Positions 40,212 through 46,402 of a stretch of DNA of 46,402 bases are shown here, in pieces. A program made the position numbers and the translations under genes. Source of the DNA: Arthrobacter sp. UNC362MFTsu5.1 (GTDB lineage: Bacteria; Actinomycetota; Actinomycetes; Actinomycetales; Micrococcaceae); contig NZ_JMLE01000034.1 in the NCBI RefSeq assembly GCF_000685965.1, forward strand, positions 1 to 46,402. The letters are read 5' to 3'. Under the pieces are notes generated by a model. It was not told where the DNA came from. It ran no database searches and saw only the letters and a program-made list of their open reading frames with translations. Numbering within the stretch: position 1 is the stretch's first letter; the number at the start of each line of letters is the position of its first letter.

Positions 40212-40215
40212 TCCC

Positions 40216-40833
40216 TTGAGTGTCATCACGGACGCCGAACCTGCAGCCCTGGCTGGAACGCCGGACACAGCCGAAGCAACATCGGTCACCAGGAACCAGC
40301 TCCTGGTGCTGGACGAGATCCAGCGGACAGCCGCCCGGGTGGATCCGAACCAGGTTGCCGCCCTTGCCGCGGAAATCCGCTACGGGAAGCGGATCTTCGT
40401 CACCGGCGCCGGCCGCAGCGGCCTCGTCCTGAAAATGGCCGCCATGAGGCTCATGCACCTGGGGCTGGCGGTTCATGTGGTGGGCGAGACCACCGCCCCT
40501 GCCATTACGGCCGGAGACGTGCTGCTCGCCGCCTCCGGCTCCGGCACCACGTCCAGTGTTGTCAAAGCGGCACAGACCGCAGCTGCCCAGGGCGCGCGGG
40601 TGGCCGTGTACACCACCAACCCGGGTTCACCGCTCGCGGAGGCGGCGTCCGCCGTCGTCGTAATTCCCGCCGCACAAAAGACGGACCACGGTTCGGCTGT
40701 CTCCCGGCAGTATTCGGGCAGCCTCTTCGAACAGGTGCTGTTCACCACCACGGAAGCGGTGTTCCAAAGCCTCTGGGATGAAGAAGCCATCGCGCCGGAA
40801 GACCTGTGGCTCCGCCACGCAAATCTCGAATAG
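40216..40833 (+). CDS. hxlB: 6-phospho-3-hexuloisomerase
   Basis: A 205-residue SIS-domain isomerase that converts hexulose 6-phosphate to fructose 6-phosphate in the ribulose monophosphate pathway. Characteristic text: FVTGAGRSGLVLKMAAMRLM, GETTAPAITAGDVLLAASGS and PAAQKTDHGSAVSRQYSGSL, then SLFEQVLFTTTEAVF. Start is TTG at 40216, set by a perfect AAGGAGGT 6 nt upstream. The first 20 residues are Ala/Thr-rich and variable. Followed by hxlA after 50 bp. Together they fix formaldehyde onto ribulose 5-phosphate. Likely induced by formaldehyde through the divergent LuxR protein. Confidence 0.95.
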   Translation: MSVITDAEPAALAGTPDTAEATSVTRNQLLVLDEIQRTAARVDPNQVAALAAEIRYGKRIFVTGAGRSGLVLKMAAMRLMHLGLAVHVVGETTAPAITAGDVLLAASGSGTTSSVVKAAQTAAAQGARVAVYTTNPGSPLAEAASAVVVIPAAQKTDHGSAVSRQYSGSLFEQVLFTTTEAVFQSLWDEEAIAPEDLWLRHANLE

Positions 40834-40883
40834 CCGCACCAAACCAAGCCAACCAAACCCCTCAACAAGCAAGGAACAGACAC

Positions 40884-41507
40884 ATGAAACTGCAAGTCGC
40901 CATGGACGTCCTGACCGTCGAAGCAGCCCTCGAACTCGCCGGCAAGGTTGCCGAATACGTCGACATCATCGAGCTCGGCACTCCGCTGGTGAAGAACGCA
41001 GGCCTGTCCGCCGTGACCGCCATCAAGACCGCCCACCCGGACAAGATCGTTTTCGCTGACCTCAAAACGATGGACGCGGGCGAACTGGAAGCAGAGATCG
41101 CCTTCAGTGCAGGCGCGGACCTGGTGTCCGTCCTCGGCGGCGCGGACGATTCCACCATCGCCGGCGCGGTCAAAGCAGCCAAGGCCCACAACAAGGGCAT
41201 CGTCGTTGACCTGATCGGCGTCGCGGACAAAGTCACCCGCGCCAAGGAAGCCCGTGCCCTCGGTGCCAAGTTCATCGAGTTCCACGCCGGCCTGGATGAG
41301 CAGGCCAAGCCGGGCTACAACCTGGATGTGCTGCTGAACGCCGGCGAGGAAGCCCGCGTGCCGTTCTCCGTGGCCGGCGGAGTGAACCTTTCCACCATCG
41401 AAGCTGTGCAGCGCGCGGGCGCGGACGTCGCCGTCGTCGGCGGTTCCATCTACAGCGCCGACGATCCCGCGCTCGCCGCCAAGCAGCTCCGCGCGGCGAT
41501 TATCTAA
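40884..41507 (+). CDS. hxlA: 3-hexulose-6-phosphate synthase
   Basis: A 207-residue TIM-barrel enzyme condensing formaldehyde with ribulose 5-phosphate. The start KLQVAMDVLTVEAALELA, the active-site strand IVFADLKTMDAGELEAEIAF and the phosphate-binding FSVAGGVNLSTIEAV and VVGGSIYSA are as in Hps/HxlA. It shares ancestry with orotidine decarboxylase and KGPDC, but pairing with hxlB settles the role. ATG at 40884 with AAGGAA 8 nt upstream. Second gene of the hxlBA operon. CGAGTATTCCTCG plus CTCTTTT after the stop (about 41510-41530) is a weak terminator. Confidence 0.96.
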   Translation: MKLQVAMDVLTVEAALELAGKVAEYVDIIELGTPLVKNAGLSAVTAIKTAHPDKIVFADLKTMDAGELEAEIAFSAGADLVSVLGGADDSTIAGAVKAAKAHNKGIVVDLIGVADKVTRAKEARALGAKFIEFHAGLDEQAKPGYNLDVLLNAGEEARVPFSVAGGVNLSTIEAVQRAGADVAVVGGSIYSADDPALAAKQLRAAII

Positions 41508-41641
41508 CGAGTATTCCTCGCTCTTTTCGGTGTATTACAAGGGCCGGATTCGAGTAGTGCGGGCCGTTCCGTCCGGGCCGCGGCCGTGCCACACTTGGTG
41601 GACTATCGATTGACTGGGGGGATCCACGTCAGGAGATTGAT

Positions 41642-41701
41642 ATGCGATCATCGATGCCCGCCAAGTGTCCACGCCGCAGGTTGGTGGTGAACAAGCCATG
41701 A
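41642..41701 (+). CDS. Candidate 19-residue leader peptide
   Basis: ATG at 41642 has AGGAGA 5 nt upstream and encodes 19 residues, basic and with one Cys (MRSSMPAKCPRRRLVVNKP). Its TGA overlaps the ATG of the next micro-ORF (ATGA at 41698-41701). The ribosome site and overlap are the evidence; no family known. Confidence 0.45.
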   Translation: MRSSMPAKCPRRRLVVNKP

Positions 41702-41811
41702 TGATCGGCTGGGCCTACCTCATGGCCGCAATCATGACCATTGACTCGCTCCTGCTGGGTCTGCTGCTGCTGAACGTCCGGTGGCCGAAGAGCTGGAAAA
41801 GAAACGGCTGA
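41698..41811 (+). CDS. Candidate 37-residue membrane micropeptide
   Basis: ATG at 41698 (or 41701) overlaps the stop of the preceding micro-ORF. The product has one hydrophobic helix, beginning MIGWAYLMAAIMTIDSLLLG and running on into a leucine stretch, and a basic tail (RWPKSWKRNG), consistent with a single-span inner-membrane peptide, N-terminus out or in unresolved. It has no ribosome site of its own and would depend on coupling. Family unknown. Confidence 0.5.
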   Translation: MMIGWAYLMAAIMTIDSLLLGLLLLNVRWPKSWKRNG

Positions 41812-41988
41812 ACCGCCACATTCAGGCAGCCATGACAGATGAATGACCTCCCGGCCCGCTTTCACAGCCTGCCGACAGGATCCGAACAGCAGTGCCCTAT
41901 GTTGGCGCTGCATCTTTGAGTGAAGGACGGTGCATACCGGCCGTTCTTCCCAAAGAGCCGTTCACACGGCGGATCGAGGAGACATCAG

Positions 41989-42576
41989 ATGTCACGCACA
42001 AAGAGAATAACCCTTGGCCTGACGGCCGGGGCCTTGGCGCTCGGCGCCGGCCTGGGAGTCACCGGAATGGCGTCGGCCGCCGAAACCCCGACGCCGAGTG
42101 CCACGGCGTCGGCGTCGGCAAGCACCGACGGCACCGCGGCCACCGACAGCGGAAAGCGGGGCGGCCACAAGGGAGGGGACCGCGGCCAGCTGGCCGCTGA
42201 CCTTGCCACGAAGCTTGGCGTTGAGGAAGCCAAGGTGACCGAAGCGATCCAGGCCTTCCGGGACGCCAACAAGCCCACCGAGGCGGCAGACGGCACCGCG
42301 CCGGCCGAGGGTACGGCGCCAGCCGAAGGCACCAAACCGGACCGCTCCGCCATGGACGCGGCGATGGCCAAGTCCCTGGCGGAGTCGCTCGGCGTCGAGG
42401 AATCCAAGGTCACCGCAGCCCTGGAGGAAATCCGGGCTGCGGGCCAGGCCGAACGTGCCGCCGCCCTCAAGACCAGGCTGGACACCGCCGTTACCGACGG
42501 CAAGTTGACCCAGGCCGAGGCGGACGCCGTCACGAAGGCCGTGGAAGCCGGGGTGATCGGCGGAGGCGGCCGGTAA
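41989..42576 (+). CDS. Secreted helical-repeat protein
   Basis: A 195-residue exported protein. Residues 1-31 are a signal peptide (basic MSRTKR, hydrophobic core, cut near ASAAE). A Ser/Ala/Thr-rich linker leads to two similar helical modules: DLATKLGVEEAKVTEAIQAF (71-90) and SLAESLGVEESKVTAALEEI (129-148), separated by a Pro/Ala/Glu/Gly-rich spacer with TAPAEG repeats. A third amphipathic segment LKTRLDTAVTDGKLTQAEAD ends in a Gly-rich tail. Similar modules occur in other Gram-positive secreted proteins of unknown role. ATG at 41989 has GAGGAGA 7 nt upstream. TATGTT at 41897-41902 may be its -10. Confidence 0.85.
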   Translation: MSRTKRITLGLTAGALALGAGLGVTGMASAAETPTPSATASASASTDGTAATDSGKRGGHKGGDRGQLAADLATKLGVEEAKVTEAIQAFRDANKPTEAADGTAPAEGTAPAEGTKPDRSAMDAAMAKSLAESLGVEESKVTAALEEIRAAGQAERAAALKTRLDTAVTDGKLTQAEADAVTKAVEAGVIGGGGR

Positions 42577-42595
42577 GGCTGCCAGCCCCCACGGG

Positions 42596-42696
42596 ACGCT
42601 CTCTCACTTCCTGCCGCTTCAGGGGGAACGCTCTCTCACTTTCTTGAGGGAAGTGAGAGAGCGTTCCGTTGTTAACGGCGGAAAGTGAGAGAGCGT
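42596..42696. repeat. Four-copy ACGCTCTCTCACTT repeat array between converging genes
   Basis: The 14-mer ACGCTCTCTCACTT occurs forward at 42596-42609 and 42628-42641 and reversed at 42651-42664 and 42683-42696. The inner pair forms a perfect 17-bp stem (42625-42641 with 42651-42667). The last copy touches the GntR stop codon. It would terminate both transcripts; the paired-copy layout suggests an intergenic repeat family. Confidence 0.8.
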
Positions 42697-43368
42697 TTAG
42701 AGCACCTTGCGGATGGTCTCTTCGAAGCTCGTCACGTGGTGCAGGGCCAGCTCGCCCGCTTTGTCGGCGTCGCCCGCCGCCACTGCCTTGAGCAGCTCGA
42801 CGTGTTCGGTGACGTGGCCGCTCACCGAGGGCACCTTGTCCAGGACCAGGCACCAGATGCGGGTGGCCAGGTTGTCGTAGCGGATCAAGGTGTCTTCCAG
42901 GTGCGGGTTGGCTGCGGCCTTGTAGATCAGCCGGTGCACGGTCAGGTCGTAGCGCATGAGGTCGCGGGACTGGCTGGGATTCGGATCCAGCCCGGCAATG
43001 GTGTCGGCAACGTGCAGCAGCTCGCGGCGCATGGCGGCGTTTGCTCTCGTGGCCGCGCTGCGTGCCGCCAGGGGCTCCAGCAGCTCCCGGACCTCCGAAA
43101 CATCGGCCAGTTCCGTGAAGTCCACGGTCGTGGCAAAGGTTCCCCGGCGCGGATAGGACACCACCAGGTGGTCCACTTCCAGCCGCTTGATTGCCTCGCG
43201 CACCGGAGTGCGGCCGTACCCGAGCTCGGCCGCCAGCTGACCGTCGTTGATGGGTTCGCCCGGCCGGATCTCGAGCATGATCAGCTTGTCGCGCAGCTGC
43301 CGATAGGCGGCCTCCGCCTGGGACAGTACTTCGTCCTCGGCGGGTGGCAAAACAGGAAGTGCATTCAA
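42697..43368 (-). CDS. GntR-family (FCD) transcriptional regulator
   Basis: A 223-residue regulator from TTG 43368; the frame is open to a GTG at 43455. GGAG lies 7 nt before the TTG and the protein then has normal family length; the upstream GTG has a poorly spaced site. The winged helix (YRQLRDKLIMLEIRPGEPIN, GYGRTPVREAIKRLEVDHLV) is followed by the helical FCD domain (ADVSEVRELLEPLAARSAAT, HRLIYKAAANPHL), which binds organic acid or amino acid effectors, often through a metal held by His residues (YDLTVHRLIY, EHVELLKAV, ALHHV). Divergent from glyA-soxBD, so it probably controls that operon and itself. Confidence 0.88.
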   Translation of the reverse strand: MNALPVLPPAEDEVLSQAEAAYRQLRDKLIMLEIRPGEPINDGQLAAELGYGRTPVREAIKRLEVDHLVVSYPRRGTFATTVDFTELADVSEVRELLEPLAARSAATRANAAMRRELLHVADTIAGLDPNPSQSRDLMRYDLTVHRLIYKAAANPHLEDTLIRYDNLATRIWCLVLDKVPSVSGHVTEHVELLKAVAAGDADKAGELALHHVTSFEETIRKVL

Positions 43369-43481
43369 GGTGCCGCTCCGTTCATGGCTACTCAGTTCTT
43401 CATCGCCCAGCTTCACTACCGGGCGATCGGGTCCTAACCGGAAGCCCAGTGCCACTTGCTTCCCGCTATTGACTCTTTTGT

Positions 43482-43539
43482 GATACCAATCATACCATTG
43501 ACCTCACACTAATATATTAGTTACAGCAAGAGTGGTATC
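43482..43539. promoter_or_regulatory. GATACCA/TGGTATC operator region between GntR gene and glyA
   Basis: GATACCA (43482-43488), ATACCA (43492-43497) and TGGTATC (43533-43539) are half-sites of a kind bound by FCD regulators. On the plus strand TTGACT (43469-43474) with TACCAT (43493-43498) is a possible glyA promoter, and on the minus strand TATGAT (43495-43490) could be the regulator -10, so both promoters overlap the half-sites. Confidence 0.5.
43508..43521. promoter_or_regulatory. Perfect 14-bp palindrome ACTAATATATTAGT
   Basis: A perfect A/T-rich palindrome 32 bp before the glyA start, inside the GATACCA/TGGTATC pair. It is a strong candidate operator of the adjacent GntR regulator. Confidence 0.6.
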
Positions 43540-43553
43540 TCAAAGGAGCATCC

Positions 43554-44894
43554 GTGGTTGAGCAGTTGAACGAGCGACTTTCCGTAGTCGATCCCGAGGT
43601 CCAGCAGGCCATTGCCAATGAGCTGGGCCGCCAGCAGTCCACCCTGGAAATGATTGCGTCGGAGAATTTCGCCCCGTCCGCCGTCATGGAGGCGCAGGGC
43701 TCAGTGCTGACAAACAAATACGCCGAGGGCTACCCCGGCAAGCGCTACTACGGCGGCTGCGAGCACGTGGACGTCATCGAGCAGCTGGCCATCGATCGCG
43801 TCAAGGCGCTCTTCGGTGCTGAATTCGCCAATGTACAGCCGCACTCCGGCGCGCAGGCCAACGCCGCCGCCATGTTCGCCCTGCTGAACCCGGGCGACAC
43901 CATCATGGGCCTGAGCCTGGCCCACGGCGGCCACCTCACCCACGGCATGAAGATCAACTTCTCCGGCAAGCTCTACAACGTGGTCCCATACAACGTGCGG
44001 GAGTCCGACCTCCGGATCGACATGGCTGAAGTCGAAGCGCTGGCGCTGGAGCACCGCCCGAAGCTCATCGTTGCCGGCTGGTCTGCCTACTCCCGCCAGC
44101 TCGATTTCGCCGAGTTCCGCCGGATCGCGGACCTCGTGGGGGCCTACCTGATGGTGGACATGGCCCACTTCGCCGGCCTGGTAGCCGCAGGGCTGCACCC
44201 CAACCCGGTGCCGTACGCCGACGTCGTCACCACCACCACCCACAAAACCCTCGGCGGCCCCCGCGGCGGTGTCATCCTCGCCAAGGAGCAGTACGCCAAG
44301 AAGATCAACAGCGCAGTCTTCCCCGGCCAGCAGGGCGGCCCCCTGGAGCACGTCATCGCCGCCAAAGCCGTGGCCTTCAAGCTCGCCGGCTCCCCGGAGT
44401 TCAAGGAACGCCAGGAGCGCGTCCTGCAGGGTTCGAAGCTTCTGGCCGACCGGCTCCTCCAGGCGGACGTTGCCGCGGCAGGCATCTCCGTGGTCAACGG
44501 CGGCACCGACGTCCACCTTGTCCTGGTGGACCTGCGGAACTCTGAACTGGACGGCCAGCAGGCCGAAGACGCCCTGCACCGGATCGGTATCACCGTGAAC
44601 CGCAACGCCGTGCCGTTCGACCCGCGCCCGCCGATGGTGTCCTCCGGCCTCCGGATCGGCACGCCGGCCCTGGCCACCCGCGGCTTCGGCGCCGAGGAAT
44701 TCACCGAAGTAGCGGACATCATCGCGACGGCGCTGATTGCGTCCGCGAGCACCGGCACCTTGGGTGACAGCACCGTCGTCGAACTCCGCGCCCGGGTGAC
44801 CGCCCTCGCCGAACAGTTCCCCCTCTACCCCCACCTCAACAGCGGCACCGACACTGCCGCCTTCGAAGCAGACCTGATTGGAGCAGCCCAGTGA
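43554..44894 (+). CDS. glyA: Serine hydroxymethyltransferase
   Basis: A 446-residue PLP enzyme interconverting glycine plus methylene-THF with serine. ASENFAPSAVMEAQGSVLTN and NKYAEGYPGKRYYGGCEHVD open the fold; PLP Lys231 is in TTTTHKTLGGPRGG; NAVPFDPRPPMVSSGLRIGT near the end is also conserved. Length is slightly above the usual 415-430. GTG at 43554 with AAAGGAG 6 nt upstream. Its stop overlaps the soxB start (GTGA), so this copy belongs to the sarcosine operon and probably converts the glycine and methylene-THF produced there to serine; a housekeeping glyA may lie elsewhere. Confidence 0.97.
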   Translation: MVEQLNERLSVVDPEVQQAIANELGRQQSTLEMIASENFAPSAVMEAQGSVLTNKYAEGYPGKRYYGGCEHVDVIEQLAIDRVKALFGAEFANVQPHSGAQANAAAMFALLNPGDTIMGLSLAHGGHLTHGMKINFSGKLYNVVPYNVRESDLRIDMAEVEALALEHRPKLIVAGWSAYSRQLDFAEFRRIADLVGAYLMVDMAHFAGLVAAGLHPNPVPYADVVTTTTHKTLGGPRGGVILAKEQYAKKINSAVFPGQQGGPLEHVIAAKAVAFKLAGSPEFKERQERVLQGSKLLADRLLQADVAAAGISVVNGGTDVHLVLVDLRNSELDGQQAEDALHRIGITVNRNAVPFDPRPPMVSSGLRIGTPALATRGFGAEEFTEVADIIATALIASASTGTLGDSTVVELRARVTALAEQFPLYPHLNSGTDTAAFEADLIGAAQ

Positions 44895-46111
44895 GCACCC
44901 ACCAGCTCCCCGAGCACCCGGATTTCCTTTGGCGTAACCCGGAGCCTAAGTCCTCTTATGACGCGGTGATTGTGGGCGGCGGCGGGCACGGCCTGGCTAC
45001 GGCGTATTTCCTGGCGAAGAACCATGGCATGACCAACATCGCGGTCCTGGAAAAGGGCTGGCTGGCCGGCGGAAACATGGCCCGGAACACCACCATCATC
45101 CGTTCCAATTACCTTTGGGACGAGAGCGCGGCCATTTATGAGCACGCCCTGAAGCTGTGGGAGATCCTGCCCGAGGAACTCGAGTACGACTTCCTGTTCA
45201 GCCAGCGCGGCGTGATGAACCTCGCCCACACCCTGGGCGATGTCCGCGAGAGCATGCGCCGCGTGGGTGCAAACCAGCTCAACGGTGTGGACGCGGAGTG
45301 GCTGGACCCGAAGCAGGTCAAGGAACTCTGCCCGATCCTGAACATCAGCGACAACATCCGCTACCCCGTCATGGGCGCCACCTACCAGCCGCGCGCCGGC
45401 ATCGCCAAGCACGACCACGTGGCCTGGGCCTTCGCCCGCAAATGCGACGAACTCGGCGTGGACATCATCCAGAACTGTGAAGTCACCGGCTTCATCAAGG
45501 ACGGCAACCGCGTGGTGGGTGTCAAGACCAACAAGGGCACGATCAACACCGAAAAGGTGGGCCTCGCAGCCGCCGGGCACAGCTCGGTCCTGGCCGAAAT
45601 GGCCGGATTCCGGCTCCCCATCCAGTCCCACCCGCTCCAGGCACTGGTTTCCGAACTGCACGAACCGGTCCACCCGACCGTGGTGATGTCCAACCACGTG
45701 CACGTGTACGTCTCCCAGGCCCATAAGGGCGAACTGGTGATGGGCGCGGGCGTGGATTCCTATAACGGTTACGGCCAGCGCGGGTCCTTCCATGTGATTG
45801 AGCACCAGATGGCCGCCGCGGTCGAGCTGTTCCCCATTTTTGCCCGGGCGCATGTGCTGCGGACCTGGGGCGGGATTGTGGACACGACCCTGGATGCTTC
45901 CCCGATCGTGGGCAACACCCCGGTGGAGAACATGTTTGTGAACTGCGGCTGGGGCACGGGCGGTTTCAAGGCGACCCCGGCTGCCGGGCTGACGTTCGCG
46001 CATAACATCGCCACGGGTGCCCCGCACAAGCTGAATAAGCCGTTTGCGCTGGAACGTTTTGAAACCGGTGCCCTGATCGATGAACACGGCGCAGCCGCCG
46101 TCGCCCACTAG
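44891..46111 (+). CDS. soxB: Sarcosine oxidase beta subunit
   Basis: A 406-residue flavoprotein subunit of heterotetrameric sarcosine oxidase, which oxidises sarcosine to glycine and, with THF, methylene-THF. The dinucleotide fold YDAVIVGGGGHGLATAYFLA binds FAD noncovalently; RAGIAKHDHVAWAFAR carries the His that bonds covalently to FMN in this family. SGRNTTIIRSNY-like text appears as GGNMARNTTIIRSNYLW. GTG overlaps the glyA stop. The terminus is 20 bp from soxD, giving the standard soxBDAG order with glyA in front. Confidence 0.97.
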   Translation: MSTHQLPEHPDFLWRNPEPKSSYDAVIVGGGGHGLATAYFLAKNHGMTNIAVLEKGWLAGGNMARNTTIIRSNYLWDESAAIYEHALKLWEILPEELEYDFLFSQRGVMNLAHTLGDVRESMRRVGANQLNGVDAEWLDPKQVKELCPILNISDNIRYPVMGATYQPRAGIAKHDHVAWAFARKCDELGVDIIQNCEVTGFIKDGNRVVGVKTNKGTINTEKVGLAAAGHSSVLAEMAGFRLPIQSHPLQALVSELHEPVHPTVVMSNHVHVYVSQAHKGELVMGAGVDSYNGYGQRGSFHVIEHQMAAAVELFPIFARAHVLRTWGGIVDTTLDASPIVGNTPVENMFVNCGWGTGGFKATPAAGLTFAHNIATGAPHKLNKPFALERFETGALIDEHGAAAVAH

Positions 46112-46131
46112 CACCCAGAAAGAAGACGCAC

Positions 46132-46402
46132 ATGCTGCTCATCTCCTGCCCCAACTGCGGCTCGCGCGACGAGACCGAATTCCACTACGGCGGCCAGGCC
46201 CACGTGGCCTACCCGGAAAACCCGAATGACCTGACTGACCGCGAGTGGGCCGAGTACCTGTTCTACCGCGATAACACCAAGGGCACGTTCGCCGAGCGCT
46301 GGCTGCACAGCACCGGCTGCCGCCAGTGGTTCAACATGCTCCGCGACACCGTCACCTACGACATCCAGGCCGTCTACCCGATGGGCGCGCCCCGGCCGGA
46401 CA
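46132..46402 (+). CDS. soxD: Sarcosine oxidase delta subunit, 3' truncated by window end
   Basis: The first 90 residues are visible and the frame is still open at the window edge. MLLISCPNCGSRDETEFHYG, with C6 and C9, and LHSTGCRQWF, with H59 and C63, reproduce the four zinc ligands known for SoxD. The small subunit packs against SoxA and SoxB. ATG at 46132, with a GA-rich site (GAAAGAAGA) upstream. soxA and soxG should follow outside the window. Confidence 0.96.
   Translation, partial: MLLISCPNCGSRDETEFHYGGQAHVAYPENPNDLTDREWAEYLFYRDNTKGTFAERWLHSTGCRQWFNMLRDTVTYDIQAVYPMGAPRPD

Noticed and set aside
43456..43553. Glycine riboswitch before glyA
   Set aside because: The 98-bp gap is filled with operator-like palindromes and lacks the conserved glycine-aptamer elements.

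Overview
The window looks like chromosomal DNA of a high-GC Gram-positive soil actinobacterium, most likely in the Arthrobacter/Pseudarthrobacter group of the Micrococcaceae. Evidence: strong G/C bias at third codon positions, GTG and TTG starts, probable leaderless genes, an HspR-type HAIR operator before clpB, mycothiol-type formaldehyde dehydrogenase, a DUF222/HNH (13E12-type) protein and DUF3073. I see no rRNA, tRNA, CRISPR array, insertion sequence or prophage. The genus is inferred from gene content only.

Layout. 1-2.6 kb: a truncated DUF222-HNH gene facing a flavin oxidase. 2.7-5.9 kb: a TOBE-domain regulator with modABC (molybdate uptake). 6-13.7 kb: AhpD-like protein, secreted trypsin-like protease, clpB under a HAIR site, septum-formation protein, DUF3073, a hydrolase and a VOC protein. 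13.7-17.8 kb: a purF-purM operon and the uraD-uraH ureide pair. 18.1-21.9 kb: an orphan GAF histidine kinase overlapping a secreted GH26-like/OpgC acyltransferase fusion. 22-25.6 kb: IclR regulator, creatinase and an MFS transporter. 26.3-30.5 kb: an overlapping three-gene operon for mycothiol-dependent formaldehyde oxidation with a molybdopterin oxidoreductase. 30.5-34.6 kb: GH13 enzyme, IclR regulator, MoeA-like protein. 34.7-38 kb: a FolD-like gene and a second MFS transporter. 38.2-41.5 kb: GNAT gene, a LuxR regulator with a decayed kinase core, and hxlB-hxlA (RuMP formaldehyde fixation). 41.6-46.4 kb: small peptides, a secreted repeat protein, a GntR regulator divergent from glyA-soxB-soxD.

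Much of 22-46 kb reads as one metabolic theme: methylated amine and one-carbon catabolism. Creatinase makes sarcosine; heterotetrameric sarcosine oxidase (soxB, soxD here) makes glycine plus methylene-THF or formaldehyde; GlyA and the FolD-like enzyme process glycine and THF-bound C1; free formaldehyde can go to mycothiol oxidation or to the hxlAB RuMP branch. The molybdate transporter and MoeA-like protein would supply the molybdopterin oxidoreductase. Three 26-bp GTTGCAT-type elements lie in front of the two MFS transporters, suggesting shared IclR control, and a 40-bp element occurs both at hxlB and 2 kb away.

Most unusual items: the LuxR protein whose NarX/DegS-like kinase core lacks its phosphoacceptor His and N-box Asn; the GH26-like domain that lacks catalytic Glu residues and is fused to an OpgC membrane acyltransferase; a FolD paralogue whose catalytic Lys is Ile; overlapping micro-ORFs after hxlA; and three unrelated families of large intergenic palindromes at gene ends.
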